Assembly (NCBI GenBank): GCA_019753105.1
Contig: JAIELJ010000015.1
Location: forward strand, 1 to 64,000
DNA: 64,000 bases
Reading direction: 5' to 3'
Origin: Hyphomonadaceae bacterium
GTDB lineage: Bacteria > Pseudomonadota > Alphaproteobacteria > Caulobacterales > Aquidulcibacteraceae
Below are positions 45,914 through 54,027 of the stretch, in pieces (the stretch's first letter is position 1; each line of letters opens with the position of its first letter). The translations under genes and the position numbers were made by a program. The notes under the pieces were generated by a model, which had not been told where the DNA came from, ran no database searches, and saw nothing but the letters and a program-made list of their open reading frames with translations.

Positions 45914-46161
45914 AGGCGCAATCTTAATGTTGATGCGCCGAGCAGGACAGGGCGCGGGAGGATGGGCTTAAAGTGTTGAGCTGGTTGGCTTTTTCTAGTC
46001 CCACCGACGCGCGCCGAAGTGCGTAAACACTCTGGACGGGTGCGTTCGCGAGACTTAAGAGCGGCCCTGGGCGGTGTCAATGCGACCCGACGGGTAAGCC
46101 CAGATGGGCCTCTCGAGGCGCAGGCCTTGCACGCTGCCGTCAGTTCCAGAGAGCAGAACGC

Positions 46162-47271
46162 ATGGCGCCCCGAAAGAATTTCCTCTCCAAGGCCGGTCTT
46201 TTGGCCATGGGCTTGGCCATTGGCCTCACCCTCGCCGGCTGCGGCCTCGGCCGTGATTCCAGCACTGACGGCCAAGGCATCGACGATCCCGTCGTCGCCG
46301 CGACCGTTAACGGCCGGCCGATCTATATCGAAGACGTCCGCGCCCACGCCGTCGCGCGCGGCTTCATGCAAGAGGGCGAAGACCTCGACGCCAATTCCGA
46401 CGCCTTTTTCGTTGCGCTTGAGGAACTGATCCAATTCCGCTTGTTCTCCATGGAGGCCGAAGCGCGCGGGCTCGACCGCGCCGGTGACGTCCGCCGCCAA
46501 CTCGAAAACGCGCGCGAGCGCGTTCTGGCCGCCGCCATCTACGAAGAAATCGACCAGATCGCGACCGACGAAGACGCCATCCGCCGGCTCTATGAAGAGA
46601 ACGCCGGCCGTTTGGGCCAAGGCTCGGAAGTGCATTTGCGTCATATGGAATTCGCCACACGAGAATTGGCTGACGCGGCCAAAAGAAGGCTCGATGGCGG
46701 CGAAAGGTTCGAAGCCCTCGCTTTTGAGCTCTCTTCCGACCGCGAATCCGCTCCGGACGGCGGCGATCTTGGCTGGTCGTTGCTGAACGACGTTGCAGCG
46801 CCGATCCGCGCCGCCGTCGTCGACATCAACACGGGCACGGTCGTCGGCCCAATCTCGTTTGAGAACCACTGGTATCTCGTCCGCCTGGACGATCGCCGCG
46901 AGCGCGGTGTGCCGAGCCTCGAAGAGCTGCGTCCGCGCATCGTCGACTGGCTCCGGTTCCAGGAGATCACGCGTCTGCACGAACGGCTTGAGCGCGACGC
47001 GCGCATCGAGCGCCTGCGGGAACCGGAAATCGCGCTCGATCCAGGCGAAGAGACGCCCGCGCCCGCCGACGCTACGCCGCAAGAGCCGTTGCGTCCGGCA
47101 CCGGATGCGGCAGCGGCTCCTGGCCAAGCCGCACCGCCCTTCCCGTTCCCGATGGGCCCGGGCGGCGTCGTGGGCGTTGATCCAGCACCACAACAAGCGC
47201 CCGCGCCGGCGCCAGCCGCACAAGCGCCAGCGCCGCAGCCGCAGCCGAGCGACGAAGGGCCAACGCAGTAG
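46162..47271 (+). CDS. Peptidyl-prolyl isomerase lipoprotein (parvulin/SurA-PrsA-like)
   Basis: A 369-residue exported chaperone-like protein. The signal LLAMGLAIGLTLAGCG contains a lipobox (LAGC, Cys27), so it is a lipoprotein. A SurA-N-type helical domain (VNGRPIYIEDVRAHAVARGF to RVLAAAIYEEIDQ) precedes a parvulin-like PPIase domain (VHLRHMEFATRELADAAKRRLDGGERFEALAFELSSDRESAPDGGDLGW to VGPISFENHWYLVRLDDRRE). The last 85 residues are a Pro/Ala/Gln-rich tail. It assists folding of exported proteins. Position between secA and argJ is a conserved alphaproteobacterial arrangement. Confidence 0.9.
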   Translation: MAPRKNFLSKAGLLAMGLAIGLTLAGCGLGRDSSTDGQGIDDPVVAATVNGRPIYIEDVRAHAVARGFMQEGEDLDANSDAFFVALEELIQFRLFSMEAEARGLDRAGDVRRQLENARERVLAAAIYEEIDQIATDEDAIRRLYEENAGRLGQGSEVHLRHMEFATRELADAAKRRLDGGERFEALAFELSSDRESAPDGGDLGWSLLNDVAAPIRAAVVDINTGTVVGPISFENHWYLVRLDDRRERGVPSLEELRPRIVDWLRFQEITRLHERLERDARIERLREPEIALDPGEETPAPADATPQEPLRPAPDAAAAPGQAAPPFPFPMGPGGVVGVDPAPQQAPAPAPAAQAPAPQPQPSDEGPTQ

Positions 47272-47284
47272 CAGCGTCGCTTGC

Positions 47285-47367
47285 AGGTTGGATCGCGGGC
47301 CTCCGGCCCGCATCGACACACGCACCGCCTTTGTACAAGTGCGGGCCGTAGGCCCGCGATCCGACCT
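47285..47367. repeat. Double-hairpin intergenic palindrome (element B)
   Basis: Outer arms 47285-47301 and 47351-47367 (AGGTTGGATCGCGGGCC against GGCCCGCGATCCGACCT) have one mismatch. Inner arms 47305-47312 and 47340-47347 (GGCCCGCA/TGCGGGCC) are perfect. Each half folds alone as GCGGGCC-loop-GGCCCGC. It is the same design as the element at 24379-24473 but with a different outer sequence. It lies between the PPIase and argJ genes. Confidence 0.75.
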
Positions 47368-47430
47368 TGTGACGGCCGGTGGCCATAAAACCAGTTGTGC
47401 ATCGCCCGCGCCTCGGATCAAACGTCGCGC

Positions 47431-48663
47431 ATGACGCATCCGATCAGCCCGCTCGCGCCCGCGCGTTTTCCTGACCTGCCCGCGATCGCGGGCCTTGAGG
47501 CCGCGATCGGCCGCGCTGGTTTCTACAAGCACGAGCGCCCTGATCTTCTGCTCATGCGCATGCCCGAAGGCACGCGCGCGGCAGGCGTCTTCACCACCAA
47601 TGCCGTGGGCTCCGCGCCGACCGATTGGTGCAAGCAAGCGCTCTCCGCCACGCGCGGCGGCGCACGCGCGCTGCTCGTCAACGCTGGCTGCGCCAATTCC
47701 TTCACCGGCCCCGCAGGCGACGCCGCGTGCAAGCGCGCACTGGAAAGCGCCTGCGCGCATATTGGCGTCGAGACGCGTGAGATCCTGGCTGCCTCCACCG
47801 GCGTCATCGGCGTGCTGCTCGATGACGCGAAGATCGCGCGCGCGATGCCGGACTTGTCGCTCCATCCAGTGAACTGGTTCGACGCCGCCTCCGCGATCAT
47901 GACCACCGACACCTTCCCAAAAGGCTCGGGCGCAACGTGCGAGATCGACGGCGTCACCGTGAACATCGCCGGCATCGCCAAGGGCTCGGGCATGATCGCG
48001 CCGAACATGGCGACGATGCTCGCCTTCGTCTTCACCGACGCCGCCCTCTCCGCGCCGATCCTGAAGACGCTGCTCAAGGCCGAGTCTGAGACCAGCTTCA
48101 ACGCCATCACCGTCGATGGCGACCGCAGCACCAATGATTGCGTGCTGCTCTTCGCAACCGGCCAAGCGAAAGTCCCGCCGATCGCCGACGCACACGATCC
48201 GCGCCTCGCCGCCTTCCGCGAAGCGCTAAGCGGCGTGCTACGCGATCTCGCCATCCAGATCGTCCGCGACGGCGAAGGCGCGACCAAGCTCGTGAGAGTC
48301 ATCGTCGACGGCGCCGCGAGCGACGCCAGCGCCAAGATTATCGCGCGCACGATTTCCGAGAGCCCGCTGGTCAAAACCGCCATCGCCGGCGAAGACGCAA
48401 ACTGGGGCCGTATCGTCGCCGCCGCAGGCCGCTCCGATCAGCCACTGAAGCGCGAAATGCTGAGCGTCCGCTTCGGCGATCTCTACGCCGCCCGCGACGG
48501 CATGGTCAGCCCCGACTACGACGAAGCCGCCATGAGCGCTTACATGAAACGCGATGAATTGGAGATCACCGTAACCGTCGGCCCCGGCGCCGGCCGCGCC
48601 GTGATGTGGACGTGCGACCTGACCAAACGCTATGTCGAGATCAACGGGGATTATCGGAGTTGA
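47431..48663 (+). CDS. argJ: Glutamate N-acetyltransferase / amino-acid acetyltransferase
   Basis: A 410-residue arginine-biosynthesis enzyme that transfers acetyl from N-acetylornithine to glutamate. It is self-cleaved before T195 in GSGMIAPNMATMLAF, giving alpha and beta chains. Other family segments are LLVNAGCANSFTG, ILAASTGVIGVLL, MTTDTFPKG and NDCVLLFATGQA, with EDANWGRIVAAAGRS near the C-terminus. ATG at 47431 is chosen over 47395 because the family starts close to it. mutT, its usual next gene in alphaproteobacteria, is displaced by 3.7 kb. Confidence 0.96.
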   Translation: MTHPISPLAPARFPDLPAIAGLEAAIGRAGFYKHERPDLLLMRMPEGTRAAGVFTTNAVGSAPTDWCKQALSATRGGARALLVNAGCANSFTGPAGDAACKRALESACAHIGVETREILAASTGVIGVLLDDAKIARAMPDLSLHPVNWFDAASAIMTTDTFPKGSGATCEIDGVTVNIAGIAKGSGMIAPNMATMLAFVFTDAALSAPILKTLLKAESETSFNAITVDGDRSTNDCVLLFATGQAKVPPIADAHDPRLAAFREALSGVLRDLAIQIVRDGEGATKLVRVIVDGAASDASAKIIARTISESPLVKTAIAGEDANWGRIVAAAGRSDQPLKREMLSVRFGDLYAARDGMVSPDYDEAAMSAYMKRDELEITVTVGPGAGRAVMWTCDLTKRYVEINGDYRS

Positions 48664-48806
48664 GGTCCGCTATTGGCCCAGATCTTCCAATAGGCGCGCT
48701 GACGCAAACAATTCGAGCGGTTCAGCAAACTCACATCTCATCGGACCGAGTCCAGGCTACTCGCGCAGTGGTATACTTATAGTTGTCGTGATTCGGGGGT
48801 TGCAGA

Positions 48807-50387
48807 ATGGGGCGGTGGCACCCGCTTGCGGTCGCGTTCGCCTACTTCGTTCTTGCATATGCTTGCTTAGCATTCACGCGTTTTGACTCATTTGCGCAAG
48901 CGTTGTGGCTCAGTAACGCTTTGCTGGCTGCGGCGCTGGTGTCGCTTCCCAAAAGCAAATGGCCTCAAACGTTGTTGCTGGCCGGATTGGGTCATCTCCT
49001 TGCACACTTTGCGGTTGGCGACCCGCTGCGCGCCTCGATATCGTTTCTGGTGGCAGATCTAAGCGAGACTGCGCTGTTCGCTTGGTTGTTTTCTCGATGG
49101 GCGGAAGCCTCCGAGGCGAGCGCTCGCTTAGTGGGCTTCATCATATCGTCCATGCTAAGTGCGCTCACTTCGGCTGCCGTACTGGCTGGCTTGTTCTTTC
49201 TGACTAGCCAGCCCCCTACATTGCGCGACCTCGTGATCTCGTTTGCGGTCGATGCGCTCGGTCTCGTGATCTTTTTTCCTCTCTTCCATGGCCTCGCAGA
49301 AACGCGGTGGCGAAAAGTTCGCGAGCGCCCGCGGCTTTTCTCTATCCTTGTCGCTGCGGTCGTGGCGGTGGGGGTAGTCGGCGCGATTACCCAAAGTCCG
49401 GTTCCGCGATTGATATTCTTGCCTCTCATCGTTGGCATCGCATTCGAATTCGGTGTTGCAGGCGCACTCACTGGCCTAGGCACTCTGCTAGTGGTTTGGA
49501 CCGCCTTCACTGTTGGAGGTCACCCGCCATCCGCTTGGCCCGGTTTTGACGAACAGCGCGGCGTTCTGTTGTTGGTTCAGCTGTATGTCGCTGCGGTCGC
49601 CATCACGGTACTTCCGTTGGCGGTTTTCCTTGAAGAGCGAGAACGTAGTGCACTCAAGTTAGCAGGTCTCGCCCGAGAAGAGGCTGCGCGCGCTGAAGCG
49701 GAGCGAGCCCACGAGTTTAAGTCTCGCCTCATTGCAATGGCCAGTCACGATCTTCGTCAGCCGCTACAGGCGGCGCACTTTTACGTCGACATACTCTCAA
49801 CCAAGCTCGTCGATCGGCAACTGAAATCGGTATGTGAAAATGCCTCTTACGCGCTGGAATCCATTGGAAGCATTTTGGATGCGTTACTCAATGTTTCCCG
49901 CTTAGACGCAGGCGTACTCAAACCAACCATTTGCGAGTTTGACTTGCAGCCGATCTTGCAGCGTGTCGCCGCAAGCGTAAAACCGCTGGCGGACAAGAAA
50001 GGTCTTCACCTCACGACCCCAACTGAGGCTTGTTTCGTGGTCAGCGATCCGCTGTTGCTGGAAAGGATCATCAGCAATTTCGTCTCCAACGCCGTACGCT
50101 ACACCCATGCCGGCGAGGTGCGAGTCTGGACGCAAACGTCCAGGGACGGCATATCGGTTGGGGTGACAGACACTGGTGTAGGGATTTCATCCTCGGATTT
50201 CGATCGAATTTTTCAGGATTACCAGCAGCTTGATGACGATCGCGATGCTCAAGGGTTAGGGCTCGGGCTTTCCATAGCAAAGCGCATGGCTTCCTTGATG
50301 AACTATACGATTTCCCTTCGCTCAGAACTCGGTGTTGGGTCGACGTTCGCTGTCGACGGAATAGCGATCCCGACTAAGCAGCACTAA
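48807..50387 (+). CDS. MASE1-type membrane sensor histidine kinase (DLRQPL class), no receiver
   Basis: A 526-residue kinase. Residues 1-270 hold about eight transmembrane segments of MASE1 type (for example LAVAFAYFVLAYACLAF, WLSNALLAAALVSLP, LIFLPLIVGIAFEFG). A short coiled coil leads to H314 in ASHDLRQPLQAAHFYVDIL. The ATPase domain has NFVSNAVRY, DTGVGIS and GLGLGLSIAK. It ends without a receiver, like the kinase at 26401. Base composition is lower in GC than neighbours (32 of 60 at 49141-49200 against 40 of 60 in argJ at 48241-48300), suggesting acquisition. A TATACT at 48772-48777 may be its -10. Confidence 0.9.
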   Translation: MGRWHPLAVAFAYFVLAYACLAFTRFDSFAQALWLSNALLAAALVSLPKSKWPQTLLLAGLGHLLAHFAVGDPLRASISFLVADLSETALFAWLFSRWAEASEASARLVGFIISSMLSALTSAAVLAGLFFLTSQPPTLRDLVISFAVDALGLVIFFPLFHGLAETRWRKVRERPRLFSILVAAVVAVGVVGAITQSPVPRLIFLPLIVGIAFEFGVAGALTGLGTLLVVWTAFTVGGHPPSAWPGFDEQRGVLLLVQLYVAAVAITVLPLAVFLEERERSALKLAGLAREEAARAEAERAHEFKSRLIAMASHDLRQPLQAAHFYVDILSTKLVDRQLKSVCENASYALESIGSILDALLNVSRLDAGVLKPTICEFDLQPILQRVAASVKPLADKKGLHLTTPTEACFVVSDPLLLERIISNFVSNAVRYTHAGEVRVWTQTSRDGISVGVTDTGVGISSSDFDRIFQDYQQLDDDRDAQGLGLGLSIAKRMASLMNYTISLRSELGVGSTFAVDGIAIPTKQH

Positions 50388-50466
50388 ACGTCAGCAGCAA
50401 CTTAGCGTCTGCTATCGGCGAAAAGCGGACCTATCGCGCTCCCATCTTCTGCAACTTTTTGAAGCC

Positions 50467-50571
50467 CGTCATTCCGGGATCGCGAAGCGAGGCTCGGAAC
50501 CCAGGGGCCGCAAGCTCGTCGTTTGCCCCTGGGTTCCGGGCTCAATGCTCACGCATTGCCCCGGAATGACG
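50467..50571. repeat. Nested palindromic element (CGTCATTCCGGG type)
   Basis: Outer arms 50467-50478 and 50560-50571 (CGTCATTCCGGG/CCCGGAATGACG) and inner arms 50495-50508 and 50525-50538 (CGGAACCCAGGGGC/GCCCCTGGGTTCCG) are both perfect. Such GTCATTCCGGG palindromes are familiar as dispersed intergenic repeats in alphaproteobacterial genomes (recalled, not searched). Confidence 0.75.
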
Positions 50572-50647
50572 AAGAGCTGATGCACATCATTGGATCATAA
50601 GCACACCTCTATTCCGAGGATAGATTCCAGCCATGCGTGTCTATGGG

Positions 50648-50679
50648 CCCCGGACTTGCGGCGTTGCCGCGCTCCGGGG
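50648..50679. repeat. Short palindrome in the repeat cluster
   Basis: Arms 50648-50654 and 50673-50679 (CCCCGGA/TCCGGGG) enclose a second stem 50658-50662 and 50666-50670 (GCGGC/GCCGC) around a GTT loop. The flanks TATGGG and ATGGG are consistent with a REP-type unit. Confidence 0.55.
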
Positions 50680-50744
50680 ATGGGTGAAAACGGGGATACG
50701 CGGCCCTCTATCCGACCCACCTCAAACCAGTCGTATCATGCACT

Positions 50745-50799
50745 CATCGTCTTCGCATGGAGGGCAGTTGATCCCTGTTCTGGCAACGCGAAGACGATG
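50745..50799. repeat. Inverted repeat CATCGTCTTCGC / GCGAAGACGATG
   Basis: Perfect 12-bp arms 50745-50756 and 50788-50799 with a 31-base loop. It differs in sequence from the two elements just upstream, so three repeat families or modules are adjacent here. Confidence 0.6.
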
Positions 50800-51377
50800 T
50801 GACGAGCGTGATGTTTCGATGATCTTGTACAACATGGCCGCGCGCATCCCGGGAAATGCGTGAAGCTTGTATGAGTGACGCAAGGCGCCAGGGCCATGCT
50901 GGTTGACCCAATGCCGGGTACAGCGCCAAGCGTGATCACGTCGAAACGGAAGCCGGCGGGGAACATCCGACCGGAGCGCACCGGGGATTGGCGCTGGAAC
51001 TCGCCAACCCGCACGCTGGCGGCGATCGAGCCAAGGGAGTGAAACACCTCCCCGTGCCGAGCCGTCATCCGCCGTCACGGGAGACGCGAGCCAAGCGTCG
51101 GCGCCAGAAATGGCGCCCTATGAACTACTCAAGGCGCAAATCTCGCGTCTCCGCCCTCCTTCGGAACGCCGTTTTCGGCGCGATGGCGGCTGGAATCCGT
51201 CCGATTAACAACTCGTTGTTTGCCAGATCGGGCAAAATCGCCCATATCGCCCCGGTCGATCTCGTCGCGTCACGCTTTGATCCTCGCAACTCGCGCCGGA
51301 TGTCTGCTGTTTCCCTCGAAAAATCGGCGCCTGCCGTGGAAGGTCCACGCGGGCCGCTAATGCAAAAGGAGACGGCA

Positions 51378-51584
51378 ATGGCTGTCGGTACTGTGAAGTT
51401 TTTCAACACCACCAAAGGTTTCGGCTTTATCGCGCAAGACGGCGGCGGCAAGGACGTGTTCGTCCACATTTCCGCCGTTGAGCGTTCGGGCATGAGCGGT
51501 CTGGCCGATGGCCAGAAGGTCTCGTTCGATCTTGAGAAGGATCGCCAAGGCCGCGATTCCGCGATCAACCTGAAAGCCGTCTAA
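51378..51584 (+). CDS. Cold-shock protein (single domain)
   Basis: A 68-residue CspA-family protein starting [18 protein letters not shown], with RNP1 (KGFGFI) and RNP2 (VFVHISAVE). It is an RNA chaperone in the cytoplasm. AAAGGAGA lies 7 bases before the ATG. An open frame continues far upstream, but it lacks family sequence before this ATG. The domain closely resembles that ending at base 321 (FGFI, DGGG-DVFVH-SAVERxG-L). Cold-shock genes often have long structured leaders, and about 475 bases upstream have no other assignment. Confidence 0.95.
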   Translation: MAVGTVKFFNTTKGFGFIAQDGGGKDVFVHISAVERSGMSGLADGQKVSFDLEKDRQGRDSAINLKAV

Positions 51585-51594
51585 CGACGTCTCG

Positions 51595-51623
51595 GCGGGA
51601 GCGAGCTCAGAGCTTGCTCCCGC
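51595..51623 (+). terminator. Stem-loop after csp, terminator-like without a T run
   Basis: Arms 51595-51607 and 51611-51623 pair over 13 positions with one G-U, leaving a 3-base loop. The following bases are TCGTCGG, so there is no U tract. It may protect the csp mRNA 3' end or act as a weak terminator. Confidence 0.5.
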
Positions 51624-51705
51624 TCGTCGGCCGGTCACACCGCTGACACTTGAGCGCTCGGGGCAGCGCGCTAACTCCGCAAGCACGATTTCAGCGGAGA
51701 ACCCA

Positions 51706-52311
51706 ATGCGACTTCACTACGCCCCCGGCGCCTGCTCACTGGCGCCGCACATCGTCAGCCGCGAAGCCGGCCTCGACGCTACGCTTGACAAAGTGACGTT
51801 CGGCGCAGAGCGCACCACTGAGAGCGGCAAGGATTTCTACACCATAAATCCGCAAGGCGCGGTTCCCGCGCTTGAAACCGACGACGGCGAGATCCTCACT
51901 GAAGCGCAAGTTCTGCTGCAATACCTCGATTCGCTCGCGCCATCGAAGGCGCTGTTGCCAAGCGAAGGCTTCGCCAAGTGGCGCGGACTGGAGACGCTCA
52001 ACTTCATCGCCACCGAACTGCACAAAGGCACAAGCCCGCTGTTCAAGAAGCCGAACGATGAAGTCCGCGATGCAACGATCAAGCTCGTGCAAAATCGCTG
52101 GGGCCTCTTCACGCAGAAGCTAGGCGATCAGGACTATGTGTTGGGCGCGTTCTCGGTCGCGGATGCATACGCATTTACGGTCCTTCGCTGGGCGAAGGCG
52201 TTCAAGATCGACCTCTCCGCTTACCCGAAGCTCGAAGCCTACTTCCTGCGCGTGCAAGCGCGGCCTGCTGTGCAGCAAGCGCTGACGGAAGAAGGCTTGC
52301 CAACGTCGTAA
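51706..52311 (+). CDS. Glutathione S-transferase, beta class
   Basis: A 201-residue enzyme with the beta-class start MRLHYAPGACSLAPHI carrying the active Cys10. The thioredoxin-like domain includes NPQGAVPALETDDGEILTEAQVLLQYL (cis-Pro and glutathione-binding E/S region). The all-helical C-terminal domain contains FIATELHKGTSPLF (His of the second site) and YVLGAFSVADAYAF. It conjugates glutathione to electrophiles or acts as a peroxidase in the cytoplasm. GGAGA lies upstream. It is inserted between argJ and mutT. Confidence 0.93.
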   Translation: MRLHYAPGACSLAPHIVSREAGLDATLDKVTFGAERTTESGKDFYTINPQGAVPALETDDGEILTEAQVLLQYLDSLAPSKALLPSEGFAKWRGLETLNFIATELHKGTSPLFKKPNDEVRDATIKLVQNRWGLFTQKLGDQDYVLGAFSVADAYAFTVLRWAKAFKIDLSAYPKLEAYFLRVQARPAVQQALTEEGLPTS

Positions 52312-52362
52312 ACGGCGCGGAAAGGTTGATGCGTTTCAACCATCCTTCCTCACGGCATTTTC

Positions 52363-52800
52363 ATGCAGATCGGCGATGCTCCCGGTTCAAGGCGGCTTCT
52401 CTTAGTAGCAGCAGCCGCCTTGTTTGACCCATCGGGGCGCGTGCTGATCACGCAGCGTCCTCAATCGAAGCAGCTTGGCGGGCTGTGGGAGTTTCCTGGA
52501 GGCAAGGTCGAGCCTGGCGAAGCGCCAGAGCAGGCTTTGAGCCGGGAGCTGAAAGAGGAACTGGATTTGACCGTCGAGCCTGACTCTCTCGATCCGTTTG
52601 CGTTCGCATCGCACGCCTATCCGGATTTCCATCTGCTGATGCCGCTCTATGTCGCCACCAAGTTTGGCGGGGTGATCAAGCTCGACCCGAACGCTGCCGC
52701 CGACGCACGCTGGGTGAAACCGGCTGAATTGCCCTCAGTCGAAATGCCGCCCGCCGACGTTGTTCTGGTGAAGCGCCTGATGGAACGGAGCGTCGCATGA
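52363..52800 (+). CDS. mutT: 8-oxo-dGTP diphosphatase-type Nudix hydrolase
   Basis: A 145-residue Nudix protein. The Nudix box GGKVEPGEAPEQALSRELKEEL conforms to GX5EX7REUXEEXGU with all metal-binding Glu residues. The N-terminal VAAAALFDPSGRVLITQRP and KQLGGLWEFPGGK are characteristic of MutT. It removes oxidised dGTP from the nucleotide pool. Its stop overlaps the Flp pilin start by four bases. In many alphaproteobacteria it directly follows argJ. Confidence 0.92.
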   Translation: MQIGDAPGSRRLLLVAAAALFDPSGRVLITQRPQSKQLGGLWEFPGGKVEPGEAPEQALSRELKEELDLTVEPDSLDPFAFASHAYPDFHLLMPLYVATKFGGVIKLDPNAAADARWVKPAELPSVEMPPADVVLVKRLMERSVA

Positions 52801-52964
52801 TCTCGCGTTTTCTCCGTGATGAACGAGGCGCCACCGCGATCGAATACGGCCTGATGGCCGCGTTGATCTCAGTCGCGGTGATCGCCGCTGTTCAGGCTTT
52901 GGGCGTAGCGCTGGGCGAAAACTTCAACGAGACCGCAACGCGGGTAGCGGCTGTCGTTCCCTAA
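52797..52964 (+). CDS. Flp-family type IVb pilin
   Basis: A 55-residue prepilin. A short basic leader MISRFLRDERG is followed by the processed hydrophobic helix ATAIEYGLMAALISVAVI, with the Flp motif IEYGLxAALI and Glu at position 5 of the mature pilin. Cleavage by a prepilin peptidase would fall after G11. The ATG overlaps the mutT stop (ATGA), so it is translated with mutT. No cpa/tad assembly genes are in the window; assembly must rely on a distant cluster. Confidence 0.88.
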   Translation: MISRFLRDERGATAIEYGLMAALISVAVIAAVQALGVALGENFNETATRVAAVVP

Positions 52965-53044
52965 CATTTCAGCTTTGTTGCAAGCGCTGACGAACGCGCG
53001 CAACGCAACCCGGCTATCCCCTCGCTCGATCGAGGGAGATTGCC

Positions 53045-53287
53045 ATGAACTGCCTGCAAGCCTTAGCCGCCGCCACGTTGGTTGCGTCGGGTAGTCCTTT
53101 GGCAGAGCCGCTCCTGGACGCACCCGCTTTCATCGAACGCCAAACCGCGCGCGGCGAAGCGCTGCTGCGCGTTGCGGCGGCCAAGCTCGAAGCGAGGCTC
53201 CAGCGAGAGGACGAAAGCGACCAAAGCTACGCACGCACATGGCTGCACTCGCCGGATGGGCACATCCACGCAGCGCGCCTGCTCTAG
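53045..53287 (+). CDS. Small unknown protein, possibly exported
   Basis: An 80-residue frame with GAGGGA 7 bases before the ATG. The first 18 residues (MNCLQALAAATLVASGSP) are mildly hydrophobic and could be a weak signal. The rest is helical and charged (AFIERQTARGEALLRVAAAKLEARL). It ends 3 bases from the convergent HNH gene. No family is recognised and it could be a chance frame, but placement and ribosome site are good. Confidence 0.5.
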   Translation: MNCLQALAAATLVASGSPLAEPLLDAPAFIERQTARGEALLRVAAAKLEARLQREDESDQSYARTWLHSPDGHIHAARLL

Positions 53288-53290
53288 ACG

Positions 53291-53851
53291 CTAAGCGTCC
53301 AGTTCGACGTCCCAGTAGAGATAATCCATCCAGCTTTCGTGCAGGTGGTGCGGCGGGAAACGCCGGCCGCTGTGCTGGAGCTCGTGCATGGTCGGGCGGC
53401 GCGGCTTGCGGCGCGGACGCATATTGGCGTGATGCACGTATTTGCCGCCCTTGCGCAGATTGCAGGGCGCGCAAGCCGTGACGATGTTCTCCCACGTCGT
53501 GCGCCCGCCTTTCGAGCGCGGCACGACGTGATCGAAGGTCAAATCGTCCGGCACGCCGCAATACTGGCAAGCAAAACCATCGCGCAGGAATACGTTGAAG
53601 CGCGTGAACGCCGGCGGGCGATCCTGGTGCACATAGTCGCGCAGCGAGATAACGCTCGGCAGCTTCATCTCGAACGACGGCGAGTGCACGACATGGTCGT
53701 AATGCGCCACGACATCGACGCGCTCGAGGAAGACAGCCTTCACCGCCTCCTGCCAAGGCCAGAGCGAAAGCGGATAATAGGAAAGCGGGCGGAAATCGGC
53801 GTTGAGCACCAGCGCCGGGCAGCCCGCCAAGGGAGCGCTGGAAACGTTCAT
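53291..53851 (-). CDS. HNH endonuclease-domain protein
   Basis: A 186-residue protein. The HNH core CQYCGVPDDLTFDHVVPRSKGGRTTWENIVTACAPCN has two CxxC zinc pairs and the DHVVP and N-IV signatures. The N-terminal VLNADFRPLSYYPLSLWPWQEAVKAVFLERV is typical of a stand-alone HNH group widespread in alphaproteobacteria. The C-terminus is basic then aromatic. Not near a restriction or phage system. Biological role unsettled in the family; DNA cleavage or repair is likely. Confidence 0.9.
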   Translation of the reverse strand: MNVSSAPLAGCPALVLNADFRPLSYYPLSLWPWQEAVKAVFLERVDVVAHYDHVVHSPSFEMKLPSVISLRDYVHQDRPPAFTRFNVFLRDGFACQYCGVPDDLTFDHVVPRSKGGRTTWENIVTACAPCNLRKGGKYVHHANMRPRRKPRRPTMHELQHSGRRFPPHHLHESWMDYLYWDVELDA

Positions 53852-54027
53852 GGCCAGCCCATCCGAGTGGACTGGTGAACAATCGAGGAGAGGCTTTGGC
53901 TGCTCTTGAAGACGCGGCTCCTTCGCACCTGCACAGTACAGAATATGGGGCTATCGCAGGCGTGATCCAGCTATACCTGATTTGCGGCGACATGTTTATG
54001 ACAGCCGCGCCACGTTGCCGGAAAATC

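Larger units (their letters stand above)
50388..51377. other. 990-base gene-free stretch: palindrome cluster and csp leader
   Basis: No frame here shows a ribosome site, family motif or coherent composition. The first 410 bases hold three different palindromic elements (50467-50571, 50648-50679 and 50745-50799). The last 475 or so bases lead to the csp gene and may include its promoter and a long 5' untranslated leader; I cannot place the promoter. Confidence 0.6.

Noticed and set aside
45907-48195. 762-codon open frame on the minus strand
   Set aside because: It crosses both the PPIase and argJ genes, which are certain on the plus strand, and shows no family motif.
50722-51078. Minus-strand frames over the repeat region
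   Set aside because: They translate the 50745-50799 palindrome and low-complexity Arg/Pro sequence, with no ribosome site or family.
50988-51377. In-frame extension of csp to 198 residues
   Set aside because: The cold-shock domain starts exactly at ATG 51378 with a good ribosome site. The extension has no domain and unusual composition.
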